Part shown: positions 20,876-28,443 of the stretch, one piece after another
Layout: each line of letters starts with the position of its first letter
Position numbering within the stretch: the stretch's first letter is position 1
IMG/VR virus record: IMGVR_UViG_3300035180_000536
Location: 1-41,755 of that record
DNA from: a virus
Strand: one strand, 5' to 3'
Length of the DNA: 41,755 nt
Program-made: the position numbers and the translations under genes
Notes under the pieces: generated by a model
Databases searched by the model: none
What the model was told of the DNA's origin: nothing
Seen by the model: the letters and a program-made list of their open reading frames with translations, nothing else

Positions 20876-20989
20876 TCAACGCTCCTTGAGGAAGTGGTAC
20901 GAAATCATTGCGGCCACTGCGAAGGCCACGATGACTACTGCAGATGCTTCTGCGAGCCAGGTCAATACTGCGAGCGTGTCTGCGTCCAT
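20876..20989 (-). CDS. Tiny membrane peptide, first early gene
   Basis: 37 residues, ATG 20989 with AAAGGAG upstream, directly after the strongest leftward promoter. Residues 5-30 are hydrophobic (LAVLTWLAEASAVVIVAF, then AVAAMI), giving one transmembrane helix, followed by the short basic tail YHFLKER. As the first gene expressed from the early promoter it may be a host-takeover or exclusion peptide; the sequence alone cannot tell. Its stop lies one base before the next ATG. Confidence 0.65.
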   Translation of the reverse strand: MDADTLAVLTWLAEASAVVIVAFAVAAMISYHFLKER

Positions 20990-21016
20990 GTGTCTCCTTT
21001 TTGTGCTAGGATAAAA

Positions 21017-21062
21017 ACTGCAATGCAAGTTGCAGTGTACCAAAAAGGTAGCTGGTTGTCAA
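21017..21062 (-). promoter_or_regulatory. Main leftward early promoter with operators
   Basis: Minus strand: TTGACA (21057-21062), 17 bases, TACACT (21034-21039). The spacer ends in TACC-TTTTT-GGTA, related to the operator at 14998-15012. A second inverted repeat, ACTGCAA/TTGCAGT (21017-21036), covers the start site. It drives the membrane peptide, the small early protein and the Cro-like gene. Divergent from the terminase gene at 21125. Confidence 0.8.
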
Positions 21063-21124
21063 GTGCTGGTTGCGTGGGGTCGGCATTCTCGCTTACTGAA
21101 TCAGGATAGGTAAAGGTTATAAAA

Positions 21125-21559
21125 TTGGAGGGGATCAAGCGTAAACGTGGGCAGCAGCCATTCTTGGCGACGGATGAGCAACGCAAAATGGTGCGGATGC
21201 TTGCTGGCCTGGGCACGCCGCACGAAGGCATACGCTTAATGATTAACGGCCCAAGAGGTGAGCCGATTAGCCCGTTGACGCTGTCGAAGCACTTCGCTCG
21301 AGAGCTTGAGGAAGGCCGCTATGAAGCGAACGCGAAGGTCGCGAAGTCGCTGTTCAAGCAGGCGACGGACGGCGAGAATGTGACTGCGATGATATTCTGG
21401 CTCAAGACGCGAGCAGGATGGCGAGAGCAGCAGCCAGATCAACCAGCAGCGACGCAACAGCAAACCGTTATGCTTGTGCCGTACTTTCAGACCAAGGACG
21501 AATGGGAATCAGCGGCAAGGGACGCGCAAGAGAAGCTGAAGCAAGCCGTCAAGGAGTGA
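21125..21559 (+). CDS. Terminase small subunit-like protein
   Basis: 144 residues starting at a TTG with AAAGG eight bases before it; no better start exists upstream, and a later ATG would remove the first helix. The N-terminal helix-turn-helix (ATDEQRKMVRMLAGLG, ISPLTLSKHFARELEEG) would bind the packaging site. ANAKVAKSLFKQATDG and VTAMIFWLKTRAGWRE are typical of small terminase proteins in this group. It overlaps the large subunit by GTGA. The U-start and lack of a clear rightward promoter suggest low or regulated expression; the packaging site may lie in the preceding 60 bases. Confidence 0.8.
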   Translation: MEGIKRKRGQQPFLATDEQRKMVRMLAGLGTPHEGIRLMINGPRGEPISPLTLSKHFARELEEGRYEANAKVAKSLFKQATDGENVTAMIFWLKTRAGWREQQPDQPAATQQQTVMLVPYFQTKDEWESAARDAQEKLKQAVKE

Positions 21560-23040
21560 GTCCTGACGTCGTTTGGCGTCCGCTTCCCGGGTCTCAAGCC
21601 CTTGCGCTCACATGTCCTGCGAATGACATCCTCTACGAAGGCACACGCGGCCCGGGCAAGACTGACGCGCAGCTCATGTACTTCAGAAAGCTAGTTGGAG
21701 CTGGTTATGGCTCATACTGGCGCGGGGTGATCTTCGACAAGGAATACAAACACCTTGATGATCTGGTGGTCAAGTCGAAGCGATGGTTTTCACGATTTAA
21801 CGATGATGCGAAGTTCTTGTCTGGCGGCCCTTATAAGTGGGTCTGGCCGACTGGCGAGGAACTGCTGTTTCGTGTGATTGCGAAAACTGACGATTACTGG
21901 AACTACCACGGCCATGAATACCCGTTCATCGGCTGGAACGAGTTATCCAAGTACGCGACGCCGGAAATCTATGACATGATGACGTCCTGCAACCGTAGTG
22001 CGTTCTTGCCGGAAGAACACAGCCAGCCAGGCAAGCTGTTGCCGGAAATCCCGCTGGTTGTATTCTCGACCAGTAACCCATTCGGTGCAGGTCATAACTG
22101 GATCAAGCGCCGCTTTATCGACCCAGCGCCACCGGGCGTGATGGTGCGAACGACCCGCGAAGTCTATAACCCGCGCACGCAGCAGAAGGAACAGATTACC
22201 CGCACGCAGGTTCGGCTGTTCGGGAGCTACAAAGAGAACAGATATCTGGCCCCTGAATATATCCTCGGCCTTGAGTCGATTACTGAGCCAAACAAACGCC
22301 GCGCGTGGCTGTACGGTGACTGGGACATCACTTCTGGCGGCATGCTAGATGATCTGTGGGACAGCGAAAAGCACATTGTCGAGCCGTTCGCAATCCCGCA
22401 ATCGTGGACGATTGACCGATCATTTGACTGGGGCAGCAGCAAGCCGTTCTCGGTGCTGTGGTGGGCCGAGTCGGATGGCAGCCCGGTAACTATCGTGGAT
22501 GGGACTCGCGAGAGACAGCGCCATTACCCGCGTGGGTCTGTGTTCCTGATCGGCGAGTGGTACGGCAGCACGGGCGAGCCGAACAAGGGCTTGATGATGG
22601 CGAGCCGCGACATTGCGAAGGGCATCATTGAGCGCGAGAAGTTCATGCGCCAGAACATCGCCCGCGGCCACAAGATCAATCCCGGCCCAGCAGACTCAAG
22701 CATCTATGATGAGGTGGACGCACACAGCATTGCGTCTGAGATGGCTGCCGAAGGTGTGCGGTGGATTCACGCTGATAAATCATCTGGCTCCCGCAAGCGC
22801 GGGGCACAACGAATCCGCGACATGCTCACGGCTGCGGCGTCGGATCATCCAGAAAGCCCTGGGCTGTGGGTGTTCCGAACATGCCAAGGTTGGCTATCGC
22901 GGGTGCCAGTGATTCCGCGCTCGGACAAAGACCCGGATGACGTTGACACCGAAACTGAAGATCACGATTATGACGCAACACGTTACCGGCTGATGCAGAA
23001 GGCGGTAATATCCAAGCAGACCAAGATCGGGGGGCTTTAA
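21556..23040 (+). CDS. terL: Terminase large subunit
   Basis: 494 residues from a GTG in a GTGA overlap with the small subunit; codons further upstream in this frame lie within the previous gene. Walker A is GTRGPGKT (29-36), Walker B is FIGWNELSKY (about 124-133), and the coupling stretch VVFSTSNPFGAGHNW follows. The RNase H-like nuclease has Asp in TIDRSFDWGSS (287, 291) and in GPADSSIYD (380). The motor cuts concatemers and pumps DNA into the prohead through the portal encoded next. All expected motifs are intact. Confidence 0.95.
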   Translation: MSPDVVWRPLPGSQALALTCPANDILYEGTRGPGKTDAQLMYFRKLVGAGYGSYWRGVIFDKEYKHLDDLVVKSKRWFSRFNDDAKFLSGGPYKWVWPTGEELLFRVIAKTDDYWNYHGHEYPFIGWNELSKYATPEIYDMMTSCNRSAFLPEEHSQPGKLLPEIPLVVFSTSNPFGAGHNWIKRRFIDPAPPGVMVRTTREVYNPRTQQKEQITRTQVRLFGSYKENRYLAPEYILGLESITEPNKRRAWLYGDWDITSGGMLDDLWDSEKHIVEPFAIPQSWTIDRSFDWGSSKPFSVLWWAESDGSPVTIVDGTRERQRHYPRGSVFLIGEWYGSTGEPNKGLMMASRDIAKGIIEREKFMRQNIARGHKINPGPADSSIYDEVDAHSIASEMAAEGVRWIHADKSSGSRKRGAQRIRDMLTAAASDHPESPGLWVFRTCQGWLSRVPVIPRSDKDPDDVDTETEDHDYDATRYRLMQKAVISKQTKIGGL

Positions 23041-23041
23041 T

Positions 23042-24376
23042 ATGCCTGTCAACAGCACGCACCAGGACTACGACAAACATCTTCCGATATGGGCAAGGTG
23101 CCGTGACGCAATCGCAGGCGAGGAAGCCATCAAGAAGCGCGGCGAGCTGTACTTGCCGAAGCTGGGCGGACAGGACGCCGGCGAATACAAAGCCTACCTG
23201 ACTCGCGCATACTACTACAACGCAGTCGGGCGCACGCATGAGGCGATGTTGGGTACGCTGTTCCGCATCGACCCGGCAATCGCGCCCGAGCCGACGAATA
23301 AGCGCCCTCTGGTGAGAATGGCGATACGCGCCGCGTCTGAGGTCATTGCTGTTGGACGCTGTGGCCTTCTGGTCGATGCGCCGGTCAACGGCGGCGCGCC
23401 GTACATTACGCTGTACGTGGCCGAGGACATCATCAACTGGCAGACTGCGCGGGTTGACGATAACGACGTGCTGCTTCGCGTGGTGTTGCGCGAGACTGTA
23501 CTGTCGGGCGATCCTAAAGACCCGTACATTATGGTAGCTGAGGATCAGTATCGAGAGCTGTATCTCGATGAGTTCGGGCGGTACGCCATGCAGTTGTGGG
23601 TTGATGGTGGCAAAGGCGAGTACGTCAAGGATGGCGATCCGGTCTATCCGACATCGGCTGGCAATGTTATCGAGTCGATCCCCTTTGTGTTCATCGCGCC
23701 CGACAACAACGAGTCTGGCATTGCTGATCCGCCGTTGCTTGACCTGGTTGCCGTCAACCTGTCGCACTATCGAAGCACAGCCGACCTTGAACACGGGCGG
23801 CATTACACGGCCTTGCCTACTGCGTGGGTCGCTGGCTTTGACACGGACAAGGAATTGACCATCGGCTCGGCCACCGCATGGGTGACGGATAACGTCAACG
23901 CGCGCGCCGGGTTTCTTGAGTTCACCGGCCAGGGTTTGGGCGCATTGGAGCGCGCCATCGATCAGAAGGAGTCGCAAATGGCGATGCTCGGCATGCAGCT
24001 CATGGCATCGTCAGGAAATACGGAGACCGCGACCGCCGCCAGGATTCACATGCAGCAGCAGACGGCTTCGCTTTCGTCAATTGCAGATGCCGTTAGCAAT
24101 GGCATGACAGTGGCATATCAGTATATGCTACAGATGATGCGCAGCGCGGAAACGGCATTGATTAGGATTTCCAAGGACTTCATGCCGGATACGATGGACG
24201 GCCCGACGCTGACGGCCTTGGTGAGCACATATCAGCAGGGCGCGATGTCGCTGGAGACGCTGTTGTGGAACATGAAGCAGGGAGAGTTGTTGCCGCCAGA
24301 TGTTTCTCCGGAGGATGAGCAGGCGCGGATCGCGGCTGGTATCGATAGGATGGCTGGCGCTGGTCTCGGCGGATAA
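23042..24376 (+). CDS. Portal protein, DUF4055 type
   Basis: 444 residues beginning one base after the terminase stop. YYNAVGRTHEAMLGTLFR near the start, then VGRCGLLVDAP, WQTARVDDNDV and LDLVAVNLSHYRSTADLE, is the order of motifs in DUF4055, a portal family of siphoviruses. The C-terminal part has the long crown helix (ALERAIDQKESQMAMLGMQL). Twelve copies form the DNA channel at one head vertex. Location between terminase and the minor head protein is standard. Confidence 0.93.
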   Translation: MPVNSTHQDYDKHLPIWARCRDAIAGEEAIKKRGELYLPKLGGQDAGEYKAYLTRAYYYNAVGRTHEAMLGTLFRIDPAIAPEPTNKRPLVRMAIRAASEVIAVGRCGLLVDAPVNGGAPYITLYVAEDIINWQTARVDDNDVLLRVVLRETVLSGDPKDPYIMVAEDQYRELYLDEFGRYAMQLWVDGGKGEYVKDGDPVYPTSAGNVIESIPFVFIAPDNNESGIADPPLLDLVAVNLSHYRSTADLEHGRHYTALPTAWVAGFDTDKELTIGSATAWVTDNVNARAGFLEFTGQGLGALERAIDQKESQMAMLGMQLMASSGNTETATAARIHMQQQTASLSSIADAVSNGMTVAYQYMLQMMRSAETALIRISKDFMPDTMDGPTLTALVSTYQQGAMSLETLLWNMKQGELLPPDVSPEDEQARIAAGIDRMAGAGLGG

Positions 24377-24379
24377 ACA

Positions 24380-25462
24380 GTGGACATACTCGAACAGCTA
24401 CAACAGGAAGCGGTGTCTGCGGCACTTGACGTGGTGCGCATGACTGCCGCTACTACAAAGAAGGTGCTTAAGCTGCTGTCTGCGCTTGAGGATGACATTA
24501 CGCAGGAACTTGTGACCGCTGACGTGATGGGCGTGCAGATGACGTTCTATCAACGGGCGCGGCTGAATGCGCTATTGAAGGATGTCAAGGCGCTGGCAAC
24601 GAAGGTGTACCGATCAGCGCAGAAGATGGTCAACCAGGACATGATTGACGCCGCCAGCGAGGTTGGAAAACAGTCCGTTGGTCTACTCAATGGCGTGATT
24701 GGCGTGGCGATTGCCAAGGCTAGTTTGCCGCCTTCGTTTCTAGAAAATCTGGTTAGCGATACGCTGGTCGAGGGCGCACCGTCTGCCGAATGGTGGGATC
24801 GACAGCCGCCGCAACTGGTGCAGAAATTCGCAGACCAGATGCGGCTCGGCATGGCGAAGGGTGAGACTGTTGACCAGTTGATTCAGCGTGTGCGAGGTGT
24901 GCCTGCGCGCAATGGGCAGATGGCAAAGGCCGGAATCATGGACGTGCAAAAGAACCAAGCGGCGGCGCTTGTGCGGACATCCATGCAGACCGTCACGAAT
25001 CAGACGCGGCTTGAGGCGTGGCGGCAGAACGCCGACATCGTGAAGGGTGTGCTGTGGGTGGCAACGCTCGACAACCGAACGACGCCGATATGCAGGTTCT
25101 TGGATGGCAAGGGCTGGGTGTGGGGCAGTAACGGAGAGCTTGTGCCTGAAGGTCACGATACACCGTTCCCCGGCCCGACAGCGCATTGGGGATGCCGAAG
25201 CATACAGGTGCCGTGGACGAAATCGTGGGCAGAATTGACTGCAGCTGCGGGCGGCGACAAGGAACTGGCGCGAAAGCTCGACCAGGTGCCGGGAACGACG
25301 CGCGCATCTATGGATGGGCCTGTGCCTAAAAGCCTGTCCTATAATGACTGGCTTAAGAGTTTGCCTGAATCGCAGGCAAAGAAGGCGCTAGGATCGAAGG
25401 CTAATTACGAATTGTGGAAAGCCGGGAAACTGACTGCGACGCCTGATCTTGTTGCGCATTGA
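24380..25462 (+). CDS. Minor head protein, SPP1 gp7/Mu F-like
   Basis: 360 residues from a GTG. The C-terminal half has the head-morphogenesis domain: AALVRTSMQTVTNQTRLEAW, ATLDNRTTPICRFLDGKGW and PTAHWGCRSIQVP, with the Cys and His expected in that fold. The N-terminal half is helical and rich in Leu, Lys and Ala. Proteins of this type are few per capsid, associate with the portal and help DNA exit. The very end has a KALGSKANYELWKAGKLT segment often seen in this family. Confidence 0.9.
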   Translation: MDILEQLQQEAVSAALDVVRMTAATTKKVLKLLSALEDDITQELVTADVMGVQMTFYQRARLNALLKDVKALATKVYRSAQKMVNQDMIDAASEVGKQSVGLLNGVIGVAIAKASLPPSFLENLVSDTLVEGAPSAEWWDRQPPQLVQKFADQMRLGMAKGETVDQLIQRVRGVPARNGQMAKAGIMDVQKNQAAALVRTSMQTVTNQTRLEAWRQNADIVKGVLWVATLDNRTTPICRFLDGKGWVWGSNGELVPEGHDTPFPGPTAHWGCRSIQVPWTKSWAELTAAAGGDKELARKLDQVPGTTRASMDGPVPKSLSYNDWLKSLPESQAKKALGSKANYELWKAGKLTATPDLVAH

Positions 25463-25487
25463 TTGACCGACCGAAGGGGAATAGAGA

Positions 25488-26243
25488 ATGGCATTGAAAT
25501 ACGAAGTGGAAAAATTGGACGACATTGACGAATCGCTGCGTCCTTTGTACACGGAGGCCAACGGCAAATACGTTCTTGGCGTTGATGGTGTTGTTCCGAA
25601 ACAGAAATTGGATGAGTTCAGGAACAACAACATCGCGCTTGCCAAGGAACGCGACGAATTGCTCCAGAAATACGGCGATGTCGATCCCGAGCTATACCGC
25701 AAGCTCGCCGAGGAGCATAACAAGCTAAAGGAGAAGAAGCTGATCGACGCTGGCAAGGTGGATGAATTGATCGAGGAGCGAATCAAAGCAATGCGCGCAA
25801 GCCTTGAGCAGGAACGCGACACCTATAAGGATCAATTGGGCACTGCGCGGCAGCGGCTCGAAAAAATGATGATCGACAACGAGGCGGCGCGTCTCGCTGT
25901 TGAAATGGGCTGCGTGGATACCGCGCTTGATGACATCGTGCTGCGAGCGCGTATGCAATTCAAGCTCGATGGTAACGACCGCGCGATTGCTGTCGATGGA
26001 GACAAAACCATTTACGGTGCTGACGGTGTGAGCCCCTTGACAATCAAGGAATGGATGTCTAGTCTTACGAAAAGTGCCCCGCATCTCTTTAAGCAGTCCA
26101 CTGGTGGCGGAGCTGCCGGTAGCAACAGGGGGGCGGGAACGACTGGCATTCGATCCAAGGCCGATTTCAAGTCGGTGGCGGACAAGGTGAAGTACATTGA
26201 GGAAAACGGGCAGGAGGCTTATCTGTCGCTACCTGCCAAGTGA
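25488..26243 (+). CDS. Scaffold-like head protein
   Basis: 251 residues. The middle is a long charged helix (ELYRKLAEEHNKLKEKKLID, RASLEQERDTYKDQLGTARQ), followed by an acidic region and a Gly/Ala/Ser-rich stretch with TGGGAAGSNRGAGTTG, ending with KVKYIEENGQEAYLSLP. Coiled-coil proteins located just before the major capsid gene act as internal scaffolds during prohead assembly and are lost later. No protease motif is seen in it or near it. Confidence 0.85.
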   Translation: MALKYEVEKLDDIDESLRPLYTEANGKYVLGVDGVVPKQKLDEFRNNNIALAKERDELLQKYGDVDPELYRKLAEEHNKLKEKKLIDAGKVDELIEERIKAMRASLEQERDTYKDQLGTARQRLEKMMIDNEAARLAVEMGCVDTALDDIVLRARMQFKLDGNDRAIAVDGDKTIYGADGVSPLTIKEWMSSLTKSAPHLFKQSTGGGAAGSNRGAGTTGIRSKADFKSVADKVKYIEENGQEAYLSLPAK

Positions 26244-26248
26244 CTCAA

Positions 26249-26310
26249 GCTCCGGTGGAGCGATAAAGCTGGTTGAATCCTTCCGGGGGAAGGAAAGTTT
26301 GAACTTCTAA
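26249..26310 (+). promoter_or_regulatory. Structured leader of the major capsid gene
   Basis: The 86-base gap before the capsid gene holds GCTCC/GGAGC (26249-26253, 26257-26261), TCCTTCC/GGAAGGA (26278-26284, 26288-26294) and the short palindrome AAGTT-TG-AACTT. None has a T-run, so they are not terminators. Such hairpins can mark RNA processing or protect the 5' end of a highly expressed message. Gaps elsewhere in the late block are only a few bases, so this is an exception. Confidence 0.5.
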
Positions 26311-26329
26311 CCCCACGGAGGGATTTATC

Positions 26330-27313
26330 ATGGCAATCGGAACCAAAACCGGATTCAAGATTTACGATGAGCAGTTTTTCGGCGGCATGATCGAAGTGAT
26401 CGAGCAGAACGCCGACGCATTCAACGCCGCTTCTGGCAACACGATCCAGTTGCAGGCCGCCCGCATGATTGGCGACTTCAACAAGGAATCGTTCATTCAG
26501 AACATTTCCAGCCTCATCACCCGCCGCGACATCACGTCCGTCGCTGCCGCTACCGACCTGGCAATCCAGCAAGGCGAGAATGCCAGCGTCAAGATCAACC
26601 GCAAGATTGGCCCTGTGGCGCAGACCATCGACTCCTTCCGCAAGATCGGGCAGGTCATCAACAACCAGGAGCTTTCGTTCCTGCTTGGCGCTCAGGTTGG
26701 CAAGGCCATCACGGTCGATTACATCAACACTGCCGTCAATGCTGCTGTTGCTGCGCTGTCCGGTCAAGCCAACGCGACTCACGACTACTCTGCCACTGGC
26801 ACCATCACTCATGCTGCGATGGTGACGGCTATGGGCAAGCGTGGTGACCGCGCTGGTGATCTGGCGGCATGGGTCATGCACTCGAAGGTGTATTTCGACC
26901 TCATGGGCCAAGCCATCGCTGACAAGGTGTTTGACGTTGCAAGCGCGACGATCTACAACGGCACCGTTGCGACCTTTGGCCGCCCGACTGTTGTCATTGA
27001 TGCGCCTTCGATGCTTGTGACTGGTACTCCAAACAAGTATTGGTCGATGGCGCTTGTGCCTGGTGGCGTGACTGTTCAGGAGTCCGAACAGCGCGACATC
27101 ATCAATGACGTGGTGACCGGCCTTGAGAACCTGGTCATTCGGATGCAAGGCGAGTACGCCTTCAACCTGGGCATCAAGGGCTTCACGTGGGATGTCACCA
27201 ACGGCGGCGCGAACCCGACCGACACCGCAATCGGCACGTCTAGCAATTGGGACAAGACCTCAACCGATTCCGGTGCGAAGGGCCTCGCTGGCGTTATCCT
27301 CCGCACGCAGTAA
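26330..27313 (+). CDS. Major capsid protein
   Basis: 327 residues; ribosome site GGAGGG. AIGTKTGFKIYDEQFFGG at the N-terminus, IQNISSLITRRDITS, then SFRKIGQVINNQELSFLLG and AWVMHSKVYFDLMGQ are characteristic of one HK97-fold capsid branch found with DUF4055 portals. AVVMHS-type segments form the P-domain helix and the C-terminal third (YWSMALVPGGVTVQES) the beta strands of the A-domain. Codon choice is regular and the gene has its own structured leader and a terminator directly after, both in keeping with very high expression. Confidence 0.9.
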   Translation: MAIGTKTGFKIYDEQFFGGMIEVIEQNADAFNAASGNTIQLQAARMIGDFNKESFIQNISSLITRRDITSVAAATDLAIQQGENASVKINRKIGPVAQTIDSFRKIGQVINNQELSFLLGAQVGKAITVDYINTAVNAAVAALSGQANATHDYSATGTITHAAMVTAMGKRGDRAGDLAAWVMHSKVYFDLMGQAIADKVFDVASATIYNGTVATFGRPTVVIDAPSMLVTGTPNKYWSMALVPGGVTVQESEQRDIINDVVTGLENLVIRMQGEYAFNLGIKGFTWDVTNGGANPTDTAIGTSSNWDKTSTDSGAKGLAGVILRTQ

Positions 27314-27330
27314 ACACTCCCTGCCGGTAT

Positions 27331-27355
27331 TCCCTCCTTTCGGGGAGGGATTTTT
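27331..27355 (+). terminator. Intrinsic terminator after the major capsid gene
   Basis: TCCCTCC (27331-27337) pairs with GGAGGGA (27344-27350) around a six-base loop, followed by five T (27351-27355). Partial termination here would make capsid message more abundant than that of the downstream genes. Read-through must occur, since no promoter is evident before the next gene. Confidence 0.8.
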
Positions 27356-27369
27356 GAGGAGGATGTCGC

Positions 27370-27696
27370 ATGGTGGTTATTTACTACACCGAAGGTGGCG
27401 CGCAGGAGGCTATCGCACTCCGCGATAGGCTGCGCAAGGCGGACATTCCTGCGTTTGTTCGCAATGGATCGGCATTCAATCCGGCCAATGATTTCGAGCG
27501 TTGCGACGCTGTGCTCGCCATTGGCTGCCAGGACGTTGAGGCCGCCTATGAGGCGCGCAATGTGGCAATCCGCGAGGCTGAGGCAGAAGGTCGCGCTTGG
27601 CTGAAGCCTGTCACGATCATCAAGTCCATTGATGATCTCATTGAGCCCGAACAGCCGGCCAAGCGCACGCGCAAGTCAAAGGAGGGCGACGAATGA
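27370..27696 (+). CDS. Unknown head-region protein
   Basis: 108 residues with GAGGAGG upstream. The first 75 residues are alternately beta and helix (VVIYYTEGGAQEAIALRDRL, CDAVLAIGCQDVEAAYEARN), like a small Rossmann-type or flavodoxin-like fold. The tail is charged (KRTRKSKEGDE). It is the first gene after the capsid terminator and overlaps the next by ATGA. No known virion family is recognised. Confidence 0.7.
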   Translation: MVVIYYTEGGAQEAIALRDRLRKADIPAFVRNGSAFNPANDFERCDAVLAIGCQDVEAAYEARNVAIREAEAEGRAWLKPVTIIKSIDDLIEPEQPAKRTRKSKEGDE

Positions 27697-27896
27697 CTGA
27701 TGCTCCGCTTATCCACACCATCAAGGGAAACCTTCCGATCGCTGATCTGCAATATGAGACGCGGTGGGAGGTCACCGACGATTACACCAAGCTCATCGAA
27801 ACGTACTCGCTCAACGGCGAGGTGGTGCGTCAATCGGCGCACGTGCTGGCGAAGCGCGGCCTGTTCGGCGATGCGTTGACGGCAACCATTCAGTAA
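27693..27896 (+). CDS. Small head-region protein, unknown
   Basis: 67 residues, ATGA overlap with the previous gene. It is a single small domain (LIHTIKGNLPIADLQYETRW, YSLNGEVVRQSAHVLAKRG) of mixed beta and helix. Probably translated with its neighbours as part of the head or decoration set. No family recognised. Confidence 0.65.
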   Translation: MTDAPLIHTIKGNLPIADLQYETRWEVTDDYTKLIETYSLNGEVVRQSAHVLAKRGLFGDALTATIQ

Positions 27897-27907
27897 AGGA
27901 CTGGAGC

Positions 27908-28330
27908 ATGGCTAACACTCAAGGAATCTCCGGCGCTGCTAAACAGGCTGCGCTGTCTGCAATCGTTGACGGCAAGGCGCTAAAGGCTGCGCTGTATCTG
28001 GCATCGGCAACGACCGGGCCGTCCAATGCGGCCTATACGGCGACGGGTGAAGTGTCCGGCACTGGCTATACCGCTGGTGGTGTGTCCGTCACTAACGGCA
28101 ACACAGCAGGGTTGACAGGCACCACGGCATTCTGGACGCCGAGCGCGAACATCGCATACACGTCCGTCACGCTATCGACATCGTTCGATTCGGTCATGAT
28201 CTACTCGACGACGGATGCAAACCGCAACATTGGCGTTTACACCTTCGGCGCAACGACGGTGACTGGCGGCAACTTCACGTTGACCATGCCGACGAATGAC
28301 TCAACGAACGGTCTTGTGCGGTTCGCGTGA
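27908..28330 (+). CDS. Probable virion decoration or structural protein
   Basis: 140 residues; ATG 27908 after AAAGGA. After an N-terminal helix (AAKQAALSAIVDGKALKAAL) the protein is a Thr/Ser/Gly-rich beta domain (GEVSGTGYTAGGVSVTNG, VTLSTSFDSVMIYSTTD). Proteins with GTGYxxGGxxL repeats of this sort are often capsid-surface or tail-associated beta proteins. It overlaps a tiny membrane peptide gene by TGATG. Confidence 0.7.
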   Translation: MANTQGISGAAKQAALSAIVDGKALKAALYLASATTGPSNAAYTATGEVSGTGYTAGGVSVTNGNTAGLTGTTAFWTPSANIAYTSVTLSTSFDSVMIYSTTDANRNIGVYTFGATTVTGGNFTLTMPTNDSTNGLVRFA

Positions 28331-28440
28331 TGTTGGCCTGGCTGATTGTTCCTGTGTTGTGTGTGCCGGTGGTTGTGGTGGAAGTGCGTGCACCTGTGAT
28401 GCCGCCAGCAGAAAAGCAAGTACGCACATGGGTGGCGTGA
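28330..28440 (+). CDS. Tiny membrane peptide in the structural block
   Basis: 36 residues in a TGATG overlap. LAWLIVPVLCVPVVVVEV (2-19) is one hydrophobic segment, followed by a short polar tail rich in Pro and charged residues. It is an odd presence among virion genes. Its overlap with the gene before and close fit to the one after support translation. Confidence 0.5.
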   Translation: MLAWLIVPVLCVPVVVVEVRAPVMPPAEKQVRTWVA

Positions 28441-28443
28441 TCC

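Noticed and set aside
21063-21124. Rightward promoter for the terminase genes
   Set aside because: TTACTG and TATAAA-like boxes occur but spacing is poor and the -10 would lie on the start codon; late transcription control cannot be read here.
22826-23977. 383-codon open frame antisense to terminase and portal genes
   Set aside because: Spans the junction of two well-supported genes on the other strand and has no recognisable domain.
26219-27148. 309-codon open frame antisense to the capsid gene
   Set aside because: The capsid protein is clearly supported on the plus strand.
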